Assembly (NCBI GenBank): GCA_017552455.1
Contig: JAFZPX010000062.1
Span: 1 to 64,000, forward strand
DNA: 64,000 nucleotides
Source: Clostridiales bacterium
GTDB taxonomy: Bacteria > Bacillota > Clostridia > Saccharofermentanales > Saccharofermentanaceae
Direction of reading: 5' to 3'
Shown here piece after piece: positions 35,670 through 43,050 of this stretch (position 1 is the stretch's first letter; each line of letters begins with the position of its first letter). The notes below the pieces were generated by a model, which made no database searches, was not told where the DNA came from, and worked only from the letters and a program-made list of their open reading frames with translations. A program made the translations under genes and the position numbers.

Positions 35670-36125
35670 ATGAATATTAATAATCTAAGCATAGTTCCAT
35701 TTAAAGGTATCGGCGAGATTGGATTTAATTTGTCCTATGACGAAACTAAAGATCTTCTCAAAAGATATGGCATTAAGTACACAGTCGACGTTTGGGACAA
35801 CAAAGGCTGCGATCCAGAAGTTCCCTGGAGCATCATAAGGATTGGTAAGGATATAAGTCTATTCTTTGCCAAAGGAAAGATGTTTAAAATCCTTCTTGAA
35901 GACGATTATACCGGTTCGTTAGAAAACGGCATATGTATCGGTACTTCAATAACCAAAGCTTTAGAACTAGATTCTTCTTTAATATATGAAGATTCTGAAG
36001 AATACTACTCTTCATCCTTAGGTTATTGGCTGGAAGATGATCCTGATTCACAAAAAGTCATCAGTATAACTGTATTCATTAAGGAATTACTCGATGAGGA
36101 CACATTCTTTGATTATAAATGGTAA
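35670..36125 (+). CDS. Candidate immunity protein
   Basis: Acidic soluble protein of 151 residues, starting at the base after the upstream stop, with AGGAGG inside that gene's end. It begins with an IVPFKGIGEIGFNLSYDETK stretch. This resembles small immunity-type proteins with a PFxxIGxIxFG lead, but I cannot name a Pfam family. Its acidity complements the basic neighbour. The coupled order basic protein then acidic protein supports a toxin-immunity pair. Confidence 0.55.
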   Translation: MNINNLSIVPFKGIGEIGFNLSYDETKDLLKRYGIKYTVDVWDNKGCDPEVPWSIIRIGKDISLFFAKGKMFKILLEDDYTGSLENGICIGTSITKALELDSSLIYEDSEEYYSSSLGYWLEDDPDSQKVISITVFIKELLDEDTFFDYKW

Positions 36126-36302
36126 GCAAAGAACGAAGGTTCACAACCTATAACTGATATTCAAGTTATATAGAGGGCAGATAATTATTACATGAAGATG
36201 CGGTTCCCTAAATACGATTTCCTCACCTTACATAAGGAGATTATACCGCATTTAGAGGGATGTCCCGACGACAGCCTTTTATTTCTCTGTAATATAAAAT
36301 TG

Positions 36303-36357
36303 CGATTGTCACTACTAAATCTTCATAAATACATTTCTAGTAGGCAATCGAGGTTTT
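36303..36357. terminator. Convergent terminator hairpin
   Basis: CGATTGTCACTACTA pairs with TAGTAGGCAATCG across a 20-base loop and is followed by GGTTTT on the plus strand. On the minus strand CAATTTTATATT follows. It separates the immunity gene from the convergent isomerase gene. The rest of 36126-36302 holds no supported gene. Confidence 0.5.
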
Positions 36358-37138
36358 ACAGCAAGAACAACTGCTCCAATCGACGAGCTCTTTCATACGC
36401 CAGACTAAGAAAATCGCGAATTCCAAGATCCGTATAATCCCAATTCATAGGTTCCAGTGTTATAGCTCCTGAATATCCGGTTCTCTTAATCTTCTCTATC
36501 ACAAGAGTCCAATCGATATCACCATCAAACGGCAGCTGATGCTGGTTATGAGACCCGCCATTGTCCTGAAGGTGAATCGCCTTAAGCCTGTCTCCATATA
36601 ATCCGAGAAGGTCAGTCTCAGGGGCATAGTTAGTGTGATGACAACTGTCATAGCAAAATCCGACATTAGGTAAAGTCACGCGGTTCATCAAAGAAGCAAG
36701 ATTGTTGATATTGTGAAGATTCTCGAATGCAACATTAACACCCAGTGAACCTGCTCTGTCTGCGATTCGGTTAATCCTATCGAAGCCAAGCTCATTAATC
36801 GGGTAATCATCATCGGGCACATGAATAACAACCGTCGGAATATCAAACTTATGGCAATCTTCAACACAATGAAGATAATCATTAAGCACCTGATCTCCAA
36901 GATTATTATCACAAGACAGATCATTCTGCCCATGAACAGGTGCATGCATATTCTCAACAAACAAACCTGCTTCTCTAGCAAGGTCCGCGTCTTTCTCATA
37001 TCCGAAACCACGGCCGAATTTATCACTCCACCAGAGCATGACACAATCAAACCCGGCATCCCGGATCAATCTGTATCTTCCATCGAAGGACACATCATAT
37101 CCCGGCCCATATCCGAAGCAATCGTAAATTCCTATCAT
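36356..37138 (-). CDS. Sugar phosphate isomerase/epimerase family (TIM barrel)
   Basis: Protein of 260 residues of the AP-endonuclease-2-like TIM-barrel family, which includes xylose isomerase-like and inosose/hexulose-phosphate enzymes. Metal-site segments are visible: NMHAPVHG, VVIHVPDDD, VAFENLHN (Glu), GFCYDSCHH (Asp, His), AIHLQDNGG and ITLEPMNWD (Glu). The length is normal. The exact substrate cannot be told. The ATG at 37138 follows GCAGG. It runs in line with the two genes upstream. Confidence 0.85.
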   Translation of the reverse strand: MIGIYDCFGYGPGYDVSFDGRYRLIRDAGFDCVMLWWSDKFGRGFGYEKDADLAREAGLFVENMHAPVHGQNDLSCDNNLGDQVLNDYLHCVEDCHKFDIPTVVIHVPDDDYPINELGFDRINRIADRAGSLGVNVAFENLHNINNLASLMNRVTLPNVGFCYDSCHHTNYAPETDLLGLYGDRLKAIHLQDNGGSHNQHQLPFDGDIDWTLVIEKIKRTGYSGAITLEPMNWDYTDLGIRDFLSLAYERARRLEQLFLL

Positions 37139-37166
37139 ATAACCTGCTTGTATTGCATATTAAAAG

Positions 37167-37685
37167 TTATAACAGATTGCCAACCGTTTTTTCATAGTCA
37201 TCATCCACTATAACAACCTGTTCTCCTGCTTGTTGGAATCCGTTTATGTATATTTCGTTATCATCTATCAACCATTCTTTCGTGCAGTCAGAATCATCTA
37301 ATCGTTTCTCGATATCACTTCCGTGACTTATTATCTCATCGAAATGTGATGCGATATAGTTCCTCGTCATTGAAAGGCATATAAACCGAATGTCAGATTG
37401 ATATGCAACATCAAAGTCTTTCCTCCATTCAAACGGAAAGTAGCAGCCTTCAACTATAAGATTCTGATGATTCTCTATGGCCGTCTTTACTATTTCTCGG
37501 GCTATAGGCCACAGGTATTCTGTAAGTTTGTCATCATCTTCCGGTGTAAGCTCCGTATTCCCACTTCGAATCAAACCCATTTTCAGATGATCTATAGACA
37601 AATACGGATATTTGTATTTTTCCAGCATACGCTGTGCAAGAACAGTCTTTCCGGTATGGGAAGCTCCCGTAATTAGTATAACCAT
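37167..37685 (-). CDS. P-loop NTPase, small-molecule kinase type
   Basis: Protein of 172 residues. Walker A is ITGASHTGKTVLAQ (about 5-18), followed by YLSIDHLKMGL, where an Asp could act as in nucleoside/gluconate or zeta-toxin-like kinases. A lid-like basic stretch is absent or short. No antitoxin gene is next to it, so a metabolic kinase is likelier than a zeta toxin. A GGATAGGG site precedes the ATG. Confidence 0.75.
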   Translation of the reverse strand: MVILITGASHTGKTVLAQRMLEKYKYPYLSIDHLKMGLIRSGNTELTPEDDDKLTEYLWPIAREIVKTAIENHQNLIVEGCYFPFEWRKDFDVAYQSDIRFICLSMTRNYIASHFDEIISHGSDIEKRLDDSDCTKEWLIDDNEIYINGFQQAGEQVVIVDDDYEKTVGNLL

Positions 37686-37733
37686 TTCCCTATCCTTTCC
37701 GGATATCCGTTAGCAAGAAATATTAAAAGATAA

Positions 37734-38147
37734 TCATAAAACCATCAGCAGTGTTCCTGCTCCGATCAGCAGACACCCTATAACCGACTTTGGCGTAAAC
37801 TTCTCATGAAGAAATACAAACGCCAAAACAAGAGTGATGACAACACTCATTTTGTCGATCGGCACCACCTTGGAAGCCTCACCCATCTGAAGTGCTTTGT
37901 AATAACACAGCCAGGATGCTCCGGTAGCCAGACCAGATAGGATCAAGAATATCCAGCTTTTCTTGCTTATGGATGCAATTCCTCCCTGAGAATTTGTTAT
38001 GAAGACCATTCCCCAGGCCATTGCTACTACTACAACAGTGCGTATAGCTGTTGCCAGATTGGAATTAACTCCTTCGATCCCGACCTTTGCCAATATCGAA
38101 GTAAGCGCGGCAAATACCGCCGATGCAAGTGCGAACCAGAACCACAT
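37734..38147 (-). CDS. EamA/DMT-type small membrane transporter
   Basis: Protein of 137 residues with about five hydrophobic segments: a start MWFWFALASAVFAALTSILA, a WLCYYKALQMGEASKVVPID core, and an LVLAFVFLHEKFTPKSVIGC end. This is a single EamA unit; many family members have two, and half-size proteins probably act as dimers. The frame opens at 38207, but GGGAG before ATG 38147 sets the start. The substrate is unknown. Confidence 0.82.
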   Translation of the reverse strand: MWFWFALASAVFAALTSILAKVGIEGVNSNLATAIRTVVVVAMAWGMVFITNSQGGIASISKKSWIFLILSGLATGASWLCYYKALQMGEASKVVPIDKMSVVITLVLAFVFLHEKFTPKSVIGCLLIGAGTLLMVL

Positions 38148-38270
38148 TTTCTCATCTCCCTTGGAGCATAAAATTAAAATATCATATTCTAAGGAATCTC
38201 CCCCCAACCATGATTATTATACAGTATTCGGCCATACTTAAATCTTAATAAACGATGCCATTCCGATGGC

Positions 38271-38425
38271 TCTGTCATACGTTCGAGACCCGAAAATCCA
38301 AAAAACGGGCAAAAACTAGCTCCGTTCAGGTAAACTTTTTGCCCGGATTTTTCGGCAAAAATAAATCCGCAAACGCCCGTCATTAGGGCATCTGCGGAAA
38401 AACTAGCTATTTCGTAGCGCTAGCA

Positions 38426-38427
<2 letters not shown>
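38271..38427 (-). repeat. Copy 2 of the 157-bp repeat, at the tRNA-Gly 3' end
   Basis: Same length, orientation and about 93-95% identity as 2951-3107. On the minus strand it starts at the last bases of the tRNA CCA and supplies the terminator hairpin. The differences cluster in one patch near 38297-38310. Confidence 0.9.
38358..38398 (-). terminator. Intrinsic terminator of tRNA-Gly
   Basis: Minus strand TCCGCAGATGCCC...GGGCGTTTGCGGA forms a strong hairpin followed by TTTATTTTT, 28 bases after the tRNA end. Confidence 0.75.
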
Positions 38428-38501
<74 letters not shown>

Positions 38502-38579
38502 ATAAACGCTTAGATAATTCTATTTCAGCCATATATCCTTGTCAAACATCCGCCGCCCTCCCTATCCGCGAACTGCGCA

Positions 38580-38743
38580 TTGCACAAAAATACATTTTCA
38601 AGGATTATGTGCAACAAATCACGTCATTTTTTGCACCAAAAACTGATATCGGAATTTTGGTGCAATAATCAGACGAATAATTGCACCAAATGGGAAATTA
38701 CAGATTTATGTGCAAATATTAAGTTCAAAAACTGCACCAAATT
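38580..38743. repeat. Cluster of TGCACCAAA / GTGCAA motifs
   Basis: Seven related motifs fall within about 165 bases: TTGCACAAAA (38580), TGTGCAACAAA (38609), TTGCACCAAA (38631), its inverse TTTTGGTGCAAT (38655), ATTGCACCAAAT (38680), TGTGCAAAT (38709) and CTGCACCAAATT (38732). They occupy 38502-38796 between the GH26 gene end and the tRNA start, with no gene. They could be repeated protein-binding sites. Confidence 0.6.
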
Positions 38744-38796
38744 GCTTTTCGAGAAAAAAGGTTCACGAATCGGCGCCCAAACGTGCCAAGCACCAC

Positions 38797-39894
38797 TCAC
38801 GGGGCCATGATGATGCGTGAATCGTTGCAAAACTTGATCAGATCATCACACATCTCATGTCTGAAAACCACCTCGCCAGCCTCATCCTTCAACTCATACG
38901 GAGTCCAGAACTGCTGCTCAGAGAAGTTAGACCAAGTCAATATATAAGCACAGCGTGAACCTGCCTCGAATGAAGATATGAAAGACAGGAATTCAGTGAA
39001 CCAATCATTAATAACATTACCCGACGGTGCGAGGCCCTCATAATAGCCTTCGCCACTGTCCAACACACGGATTCCAAGCTCGGTAATCGCATAGGGCTTA
39101 CCGTGCTCGAGCGCTACATCCCACAGTATCTCAAGAGACTTTTCCATCTTCTCATAGAACTTATCCTCTCGTGAAGGACGATCACGATAGATATCCATAC
39201 CAAGAACATCAATATAATCGTCACCCGGATAGCGACGCAGATACTGATCCATAGAATCAAAGAAACCATTCGGCGAATACGAATAAGCAAAGGACTTTAC
39301 GCCCTTCTCTTCCTGCAGATAGTCGATCGTATATCTGAACAAAGTCACGAACTTATCATCCGCGAGGTGCTTTCTTCCCCACCAGAACCAGCCGCCGTTG
39401 TCCTCATGGAAAGGTCTGAACAGCATAGGGATCGGCTCGCCGTCCACATCAACGCACAGGAAAGCGAACTCCGCGATCTTATCCAGAAATCTAAGATACT
39501 TCTCATTAAGATCACCGCCCGGCAGGATGCGTACACCGATATTACCATCTGTAAAGTTAGGTGAATAATCGAAGAAATCGTCTCCGCCCAGCGAGAAATT
39601 CGGCATGTGAGAAGACAAAGTAATAAGACATCCTTCGCGGTGCAGCTCCTTAACAACCTTTACGAGCTGCTCGAAGTTGCCTTCATAACCATAGAAACTA
39701 AGCGTATCTATACCCACTACAGCGGGGTGTTTGCCAACGAGATTCTTCACATCAGACTCTGTTCCGTCGCAGTTCTTGATGGAAATGCCGATGTGACCCG
39801 CATTCTGCTGTCCGAACATGAAATCATTCGAGTAAGCTACGTCTTCGATCTTACCCAAAAGCTCATAAACATGCGGAGATCTCTCGTTTAACAT
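38797..39894 (-). CDS. GH26 glycoside hydrolase (beta-mannanase type), cytoplasmic
   Basis: Protein of 365 residues. The GH26 catalytic glutamates are visible: acid/base Glu in MLFRPFHEDNGGWFWWG and nucleophile Glu in PYAITELGI. The pattern VGIDTLSFYGY near the N-terminus also fits. The family cleaves beta-1,4-mannan and related glycans. There is no signal peptide, so it should act inside the cell on imported manno-oligosaccharides. A binding-protein gene cut by the IS at the left end would have been nearby before the island arrived (see findings). The ribosome site is weak (TTAAGG). Confidence 0.9.
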   Translation of the reverse strand: MLNERSPHVYELLGKIEDVAYSNDFMFGQQNAGHIGISIKNCDGTESDVKNLVGKHPAVVGIDTLSFYGYEGNFEQLVKVVKELHREGCLITLSSHMPNFSLGGDDFFDYSPNFTDGNIGVRILPGGDLNEKYLRFLDKIAEFAFLCVDVDGEPIPMLFRPFHEDNGGWFWWGRKHLADDKFVTLFRYTIDYLQEEKGVKSFAYSYSPNGFFDSMDQYLRRYPGDDYIDVLGMDIYRDRPSREDKFYEKMEKSLEILWDVALEHGKPYAITELGIRVLDSGEGYYEGLAPSGNVINDWFTEFLSFISSFEAGSRCAYILTWSNFSEQQFWTPYELKDEAGEVVFRHEMCDDLIKFCNDSRIIMAP

Positions 39895-39913
39895 TGTTAC
39901 AAAACCTTAAATA

Positions 39914-40864
39914 TCAGCCTTTCTTCGTAAAGTCGCCGAAAGGATCGGAAATATCCTCTATATCGCCTCCGAGGTTCTGAATAGCGGACATCATCTCGTA
40001 GAAAAGCTCGCGGGGGATGTCTGTCTGGTGGCGATTTATGTAATTCTTCATGAGCGGAACCGCCCTGTCGTCGCCGTAATCAGCGAAACAGATAACCGCA
40101 TAGATCTTATTCGTCATGGAGCGGAAAGCCATTCTCAGAGCGTCGTAGATCTGCTCAGACTTCTTCTCCTTACCGATATTCGTCAGCATAACGACAAGAT
40201 CCTCGCACGGCCCCTCCATACCGTCGTCCATATGCTCCTTAAGGCGATCAATAAGCTTAGCAGGCGCCTCATCAGGGAAAGACTCGATATATTCAGCGAT
40301 GGAGTCAGCAACAAAGCTGTGCGTTCTCTCATAGCTCATGAAACGGTCGAGAACATCGTCGAGCAAGGTAGCATCGTGTCTTCCGGACAGAATCTTGAGG
40401 CTTGCCTTTACCTTCTGGAACTCCATCTCGAAGAGCTTGTCCTCATTATCCATCTCCTCGTCACGCCATGCAGACTCGCGCACCATCGTGCGGGCATAAC
40501 CCTCTACCATAGCGGCATCGTCGATGTTAACAAGCGCATTTACAACACTTGCGGGAACACCGCGGTCAAGCTCCGTAGCGCAGTACTCAAGGATCTCGGT
40601 AAGCTCTGCAAAAGAAAGCTTCGCGAAAAACTCATTCATGGAAAGCCCGCCGAGAGCCTCCTGAGGCTCTGCTTCCATAAGAAGGCTCTGCTCCTCAGTC
40701 TCCTGCATAGCTACGCGGTGCAGGTACTGCTCGTAAGTTACGTCGTCTTCTTCCGGAGGCTTCTCATCCATCTTATCGGCGAACTCGTCCACCTTCTGTT
40801 CGAGGATGAGACCTGCGATCTCGTCATATCTTTTAAGAACGTCAATAATCTTCTGGTCGATCAT
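39914..40864 (-). CDS. Hypothetical helical protein, 316 residues
   Basis: Soluble, acidic and almost fully helical protein with HEAT-like repeats (DRAVPLMKNYINRHQTDIPR, and a DDVLDRFMSY segment). It has no enzyme motif, signal peptide or membrane segment. GGAGATTG precedes the ATG. It lies between tRNA-Cys and the GH26 gene, 20 bases before the latter, so the two may share a transcript. Its role is unknown; scaffold or adaptor proteins often look like this. Confidence 0.7.
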   Translation of the reverse strand: MIDQKIIDVLKRYDEIAGLILEQKVDEFADKMDEKPPEEDDVTYEQYLHRVAMQETEEQSLLMEAEPQEALGGLSMNEFFAKLSFAELTEILEYCATELDRGVPASVVNALVNIDDAAMVEGYARTMVRESAWRDEEMDNEDKLFEMEFQKVKASLKILSGRHDATLLDDVLDRFMSYERTHSFVADSIAEYIESFPDEAPAKLIDRLKEHMDDGMEGPCEDLVVMLTNIGKEKKSEQIYDALRMAFRSMTNKIYAVICFADYGDDRAVPLMKNYINRHQTDIPRELFYEMMSAIQNLGGDIEDISDPFGDFTKKG

Positions 40865-40883
40865 ATCAATCTCCGTGTCAGTA

Positions 40884-40921
40884 ATTAAAAAGCTCCGCAG
40901 GGGTTAATATCCTACGGAGCT
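40884..40921 (-). terminator. Intrinsic terminator after tRNA-Cys
   Basis: AGCTCCGTAGG and CCTGCGGAGCT pair across a short loop on the minus strand, followed by TTTTTAATT. Confidence 0.8.
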
Positions 40922-40929
40922 GCCGTTTC

Positions 40930-41004
40930 TGGAGGTGCCACCCGGATTTGAACCGGGGAATAAAGGTTTTGCAGACCTTGGCCTTACCGCTTGGCTATGG
41001 CACC
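40930..41004 (-). tRNA. tRNA-Cys (anticodon GCA)
   Basis: Minus-strand cloverleaf of 75 bases with encoded CCA. The acceptor GGTGCCA pairs with TGGCACC, the anticodon stem AAGGT/ACCTT encloses CTGCAAA, and the T-arm has GGTTCAAATCC. The terminator follows directly. Confidence 0.95.
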
Positions 41005-41152
41005 GCATTCCTCAAATCGTGCTTGCTTATTATGATAAGTAAATGCCTTTTTGTCAAGAGCCGGAGGCATTATGCATTAAGGATTTTTTAATAAATAGAC
41101 CTATATCATACGAAGCATGGGAACTAAGGGAAAAGACATCCATAATAGATGC

Positions 41153-41164
41153 TATAATAGGCAT
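41153..41164 (+). promoter_or_regulatory. TATAAT six bases before ATG (leaderless start of the ABC operon)
   Basis: TATAAT at 41153-41158 is followed by AGGCAT and ATG 41165. No ribosome site is present. The -35 is not clear. Confidence 0.5.
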
Positions 41165-42319
41165 ATGCGTGGAATATGGATAATAATAAAATGGGAGTTC
41201 GCCAGGATATACTCTAACTGGAAGCGTGCGGCTGCTATCTTCATCATACCAGCGGCAGTCATGATGCTCGCATTGGGCATCTTCCCTTACCTCATTAACT
41301 ACATGTCCACAGGCTCCATATCCGAGAAGCCTATAACCATCATCAATGCCCCGGACTCATTCCTTGAGCACATCGAGGATACTGAAGGTACTACCGTTTA
41401 TTCATATGAATACATGGATGTAGATGAATTCACCAGACTTTGGGACAGAGGAAAGATCATCAGGAACCTCAAGAGCGGTTCTATCTACGCATTCTTTAAT
41501 CCTGATGACAATATGGTCTATATCGGATGCAACGGCAACTCTTCAATATCAATGAACAGAGCCGAGAGTTTCATCGAAGTCGTAATGGATCCATATAACG
41601 ATACGCTCAAGCAACAGGGCAATGTCGTATTCGAGACAGATTCATTTAACCCTGTCGTCAAGCTTCTCGACTACAGAACCGCAGCTAACGCAGGATCCGC
41701 GAGAGTCATCCCTGCAGTTCTTGTGCTTCTTATCTACTACTGCATCTACTCACTCACGAGCGACATGTTCGCTTCAGAGCGCGACAGAGGTTTCTACGAT
41801 AAGCTTCTGATGGCTCCAGTATCGCCTAAGAAGATCATGATGGGAAAGATACTCGCGTGCACACTGCTTGTCACAGGTGCATCCTACATAACCTTTATGT
41901 TCCTGTTCATATCAAGCTGGCTCAACAGAAGCAACAGTTCGACATCGCTTATCCCGTTCGGAATGTTCCTTCTTCCGGGACAGCTTGCTATCATCGCGCT
42001 GATCATTCCCGTGACAGCTTTCCTGTGCGCTGTGATCTGCGTCAACATCATCTTCTCGATAAGACGAATGAAGGACATCATCCTTAACCTTCAGATGCCT
42101 CTTATCTATCTGATGATGGAACTTTTCTATGACATCTTCAGCTACAATCCGGGATGGCTCGAATTCTTCATCCCGATACACGGCAGCATCGCAGTTATAA
42201 AGTCTGTATTCCTGTCGGAGTTCCGACCATGGCAGCTCATAGCTGTACTGTTCGTGAACATACTTCCGGCGTTACTGCTGCTTAGAAAGACATTCAAGAA
42301 GGAGGGTTATAACAGGTGA
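41165..42319 (+). CDS. ABC-2 type transporter permease
   Basis: Protein of 384 residues: one N-terminal membrane segment (about 20-45), a large extracytoplasmic loop (about 50-185) and five C-terminal segments, the layout of ABC-2/NatB-like exporters. The motif SERDRGFYDKLLMAPVSPKK, a cytoplasmic loop of the family, is present. ATG 41165 is chosen because it follows TATAAT by six bases and begins MRGIWIIIKWEFAR; the open frame from 41117 has an unlikely start. It overlaps the ATPase gene by four bases. Confidence 0.88.
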   Translation: MRGIWIIIKWEFARIYSNWKRAAAIFIIPAAVMMLALGIFPYLINYMSTGSISEKPITIINAPDSFLEHIEDTEGTTVYSYEYMDVDEFTRLWDRGKIIRNLKSGSIYAFFNPDDNMVYIGCNGNSSISMNRAESFIEVVMDPYNDTLKQQGNVVFETDSFNPVVKLLDYRTAANAGSARVIPAVLVLLIYYCIYSLTSDMFASERDRGFYDKLLMAPVSPKKIMMGKILACTLLVTGASYITFMFLFISSWLNRSNSSTSLIPFGMFLLPGQLAIIALIIPVTAFLCAVICVNIIFSIRRMKDIILNLQMPLIYLMMELFYDIFSYNPGWLEFFIPIHGSIAVIKSVFLSEFRPWQLIAVLFVNILPALLLLRKTFKKEGYNR

Positions 42320-43050
42320 TAAGCGTAAACAACGTACACAAAAGCTATACCACCGGTAAAGAGATAATCAAAGGCGTTAGCTTCGAGGTTCAGGACGGAA
42401 TGATATTCGGTCTGTTAGGTCCTAACGGAGCCGGCAAGACGACCCTCATGCAGATGATCTCCACCCTCCTCGCTCCGACATCCGGATTGATCACCATCGA
42501 CGGTCTTAATGCCAAGGATAACCTTCTTGAGATACACAGAAGGATAGGTTATCTCACTACTGAAGTCAGACTCGATCCCATGTCCACTCCCGACAAACTC
42601 TGGGACTTCTTTGCAGAGCTTTACGATATCCCGATAAAGGAATCAGCACAGCGCAAGAATGCCATCTTTGGCAACCTCGGCATCACACCGTTCAAGAACA
42701 AGAGAATCAATGAATTATCGACCGGTATGAAACAGAAAGCATCCATCGCGATCAGCCTGATTCATAACCCACCCGTCATCATCTTCGATGAGCCGACGAA
42801 CGGTCTCGATATCCTTACGAGCAAGCAGGTAACAGATTATCTTCTCGACCTCAAAAAAGACGGTCACTCGATAATCCTGTCTACACATATCTTCTCGGTT
42901 GCCGAGAGTCTGTGCGATGAGATCGCGATCCTCGTTGACGGTAAGATCGCAGCTCAGGGCACAGTAGATGAACTTACGAACTTAGCACAGGCAAAGAACT
43001 TTGAAGAAGCATTCTTCAAGATCTATGTGGAGAACCATGTCGAAGAATAA
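42316..43050 (+). CDS. ABC transporter ATP-binding protein (NatA-like)
   Basis: ATPase of 244 residues. Walker A is GLLGPNGAGKTTLM, the signature is LSTGMKQKASIA, Walker B is VIIFDEPTNGLD and the switch is STHIFSVAE. It powers the two permease proteins encoded on either side. The family exports sodium, drugs or peptides; the substrate is not visible. GTG start overlaps the preceding stop. GAAGGAGGG precedes it. Confidence 0.93.
   Translation: MISVNNVHKSYTTGKEIIKGVSFEVQDGMIFGLLGPNGAGKTTLMQMISTLLAPTSGLITIDGLNAKDNLLEIHRRIGYLTTEVRLDPMSTPDKLWDFFAELYDIPIKESAQRKNAIFGNLGITPFKNKRINELSTGMKQKASIAISLIHNPPVIIFDEPTNGLDILTSKQVTDYLLDLKKDGHSIILSTHIFSVAESLCDEIAILVDGKIAAQGTVDELTNLAQAKNFEEAFFKIYVENHVEE

Noticed and set aside
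36192..36437. 81-codon plus-strand frame
   Set aside because: It crosses the terminator hairpin and the end of the isomerase gene and has no ribosome site at useful spacing.
37167..37685. Zeta-toxin interpretation of the P-loop kinase
   Set aside because: No epsilon-type antitoxin gene is adjacent, and the neighbours look metabolic.
38580..38810. 76-codon plus-strand frame over the TGCACCAAA cluster
   Set aside because: The start is TTG without a ribosome site, and the product only reflects the repeated motif.
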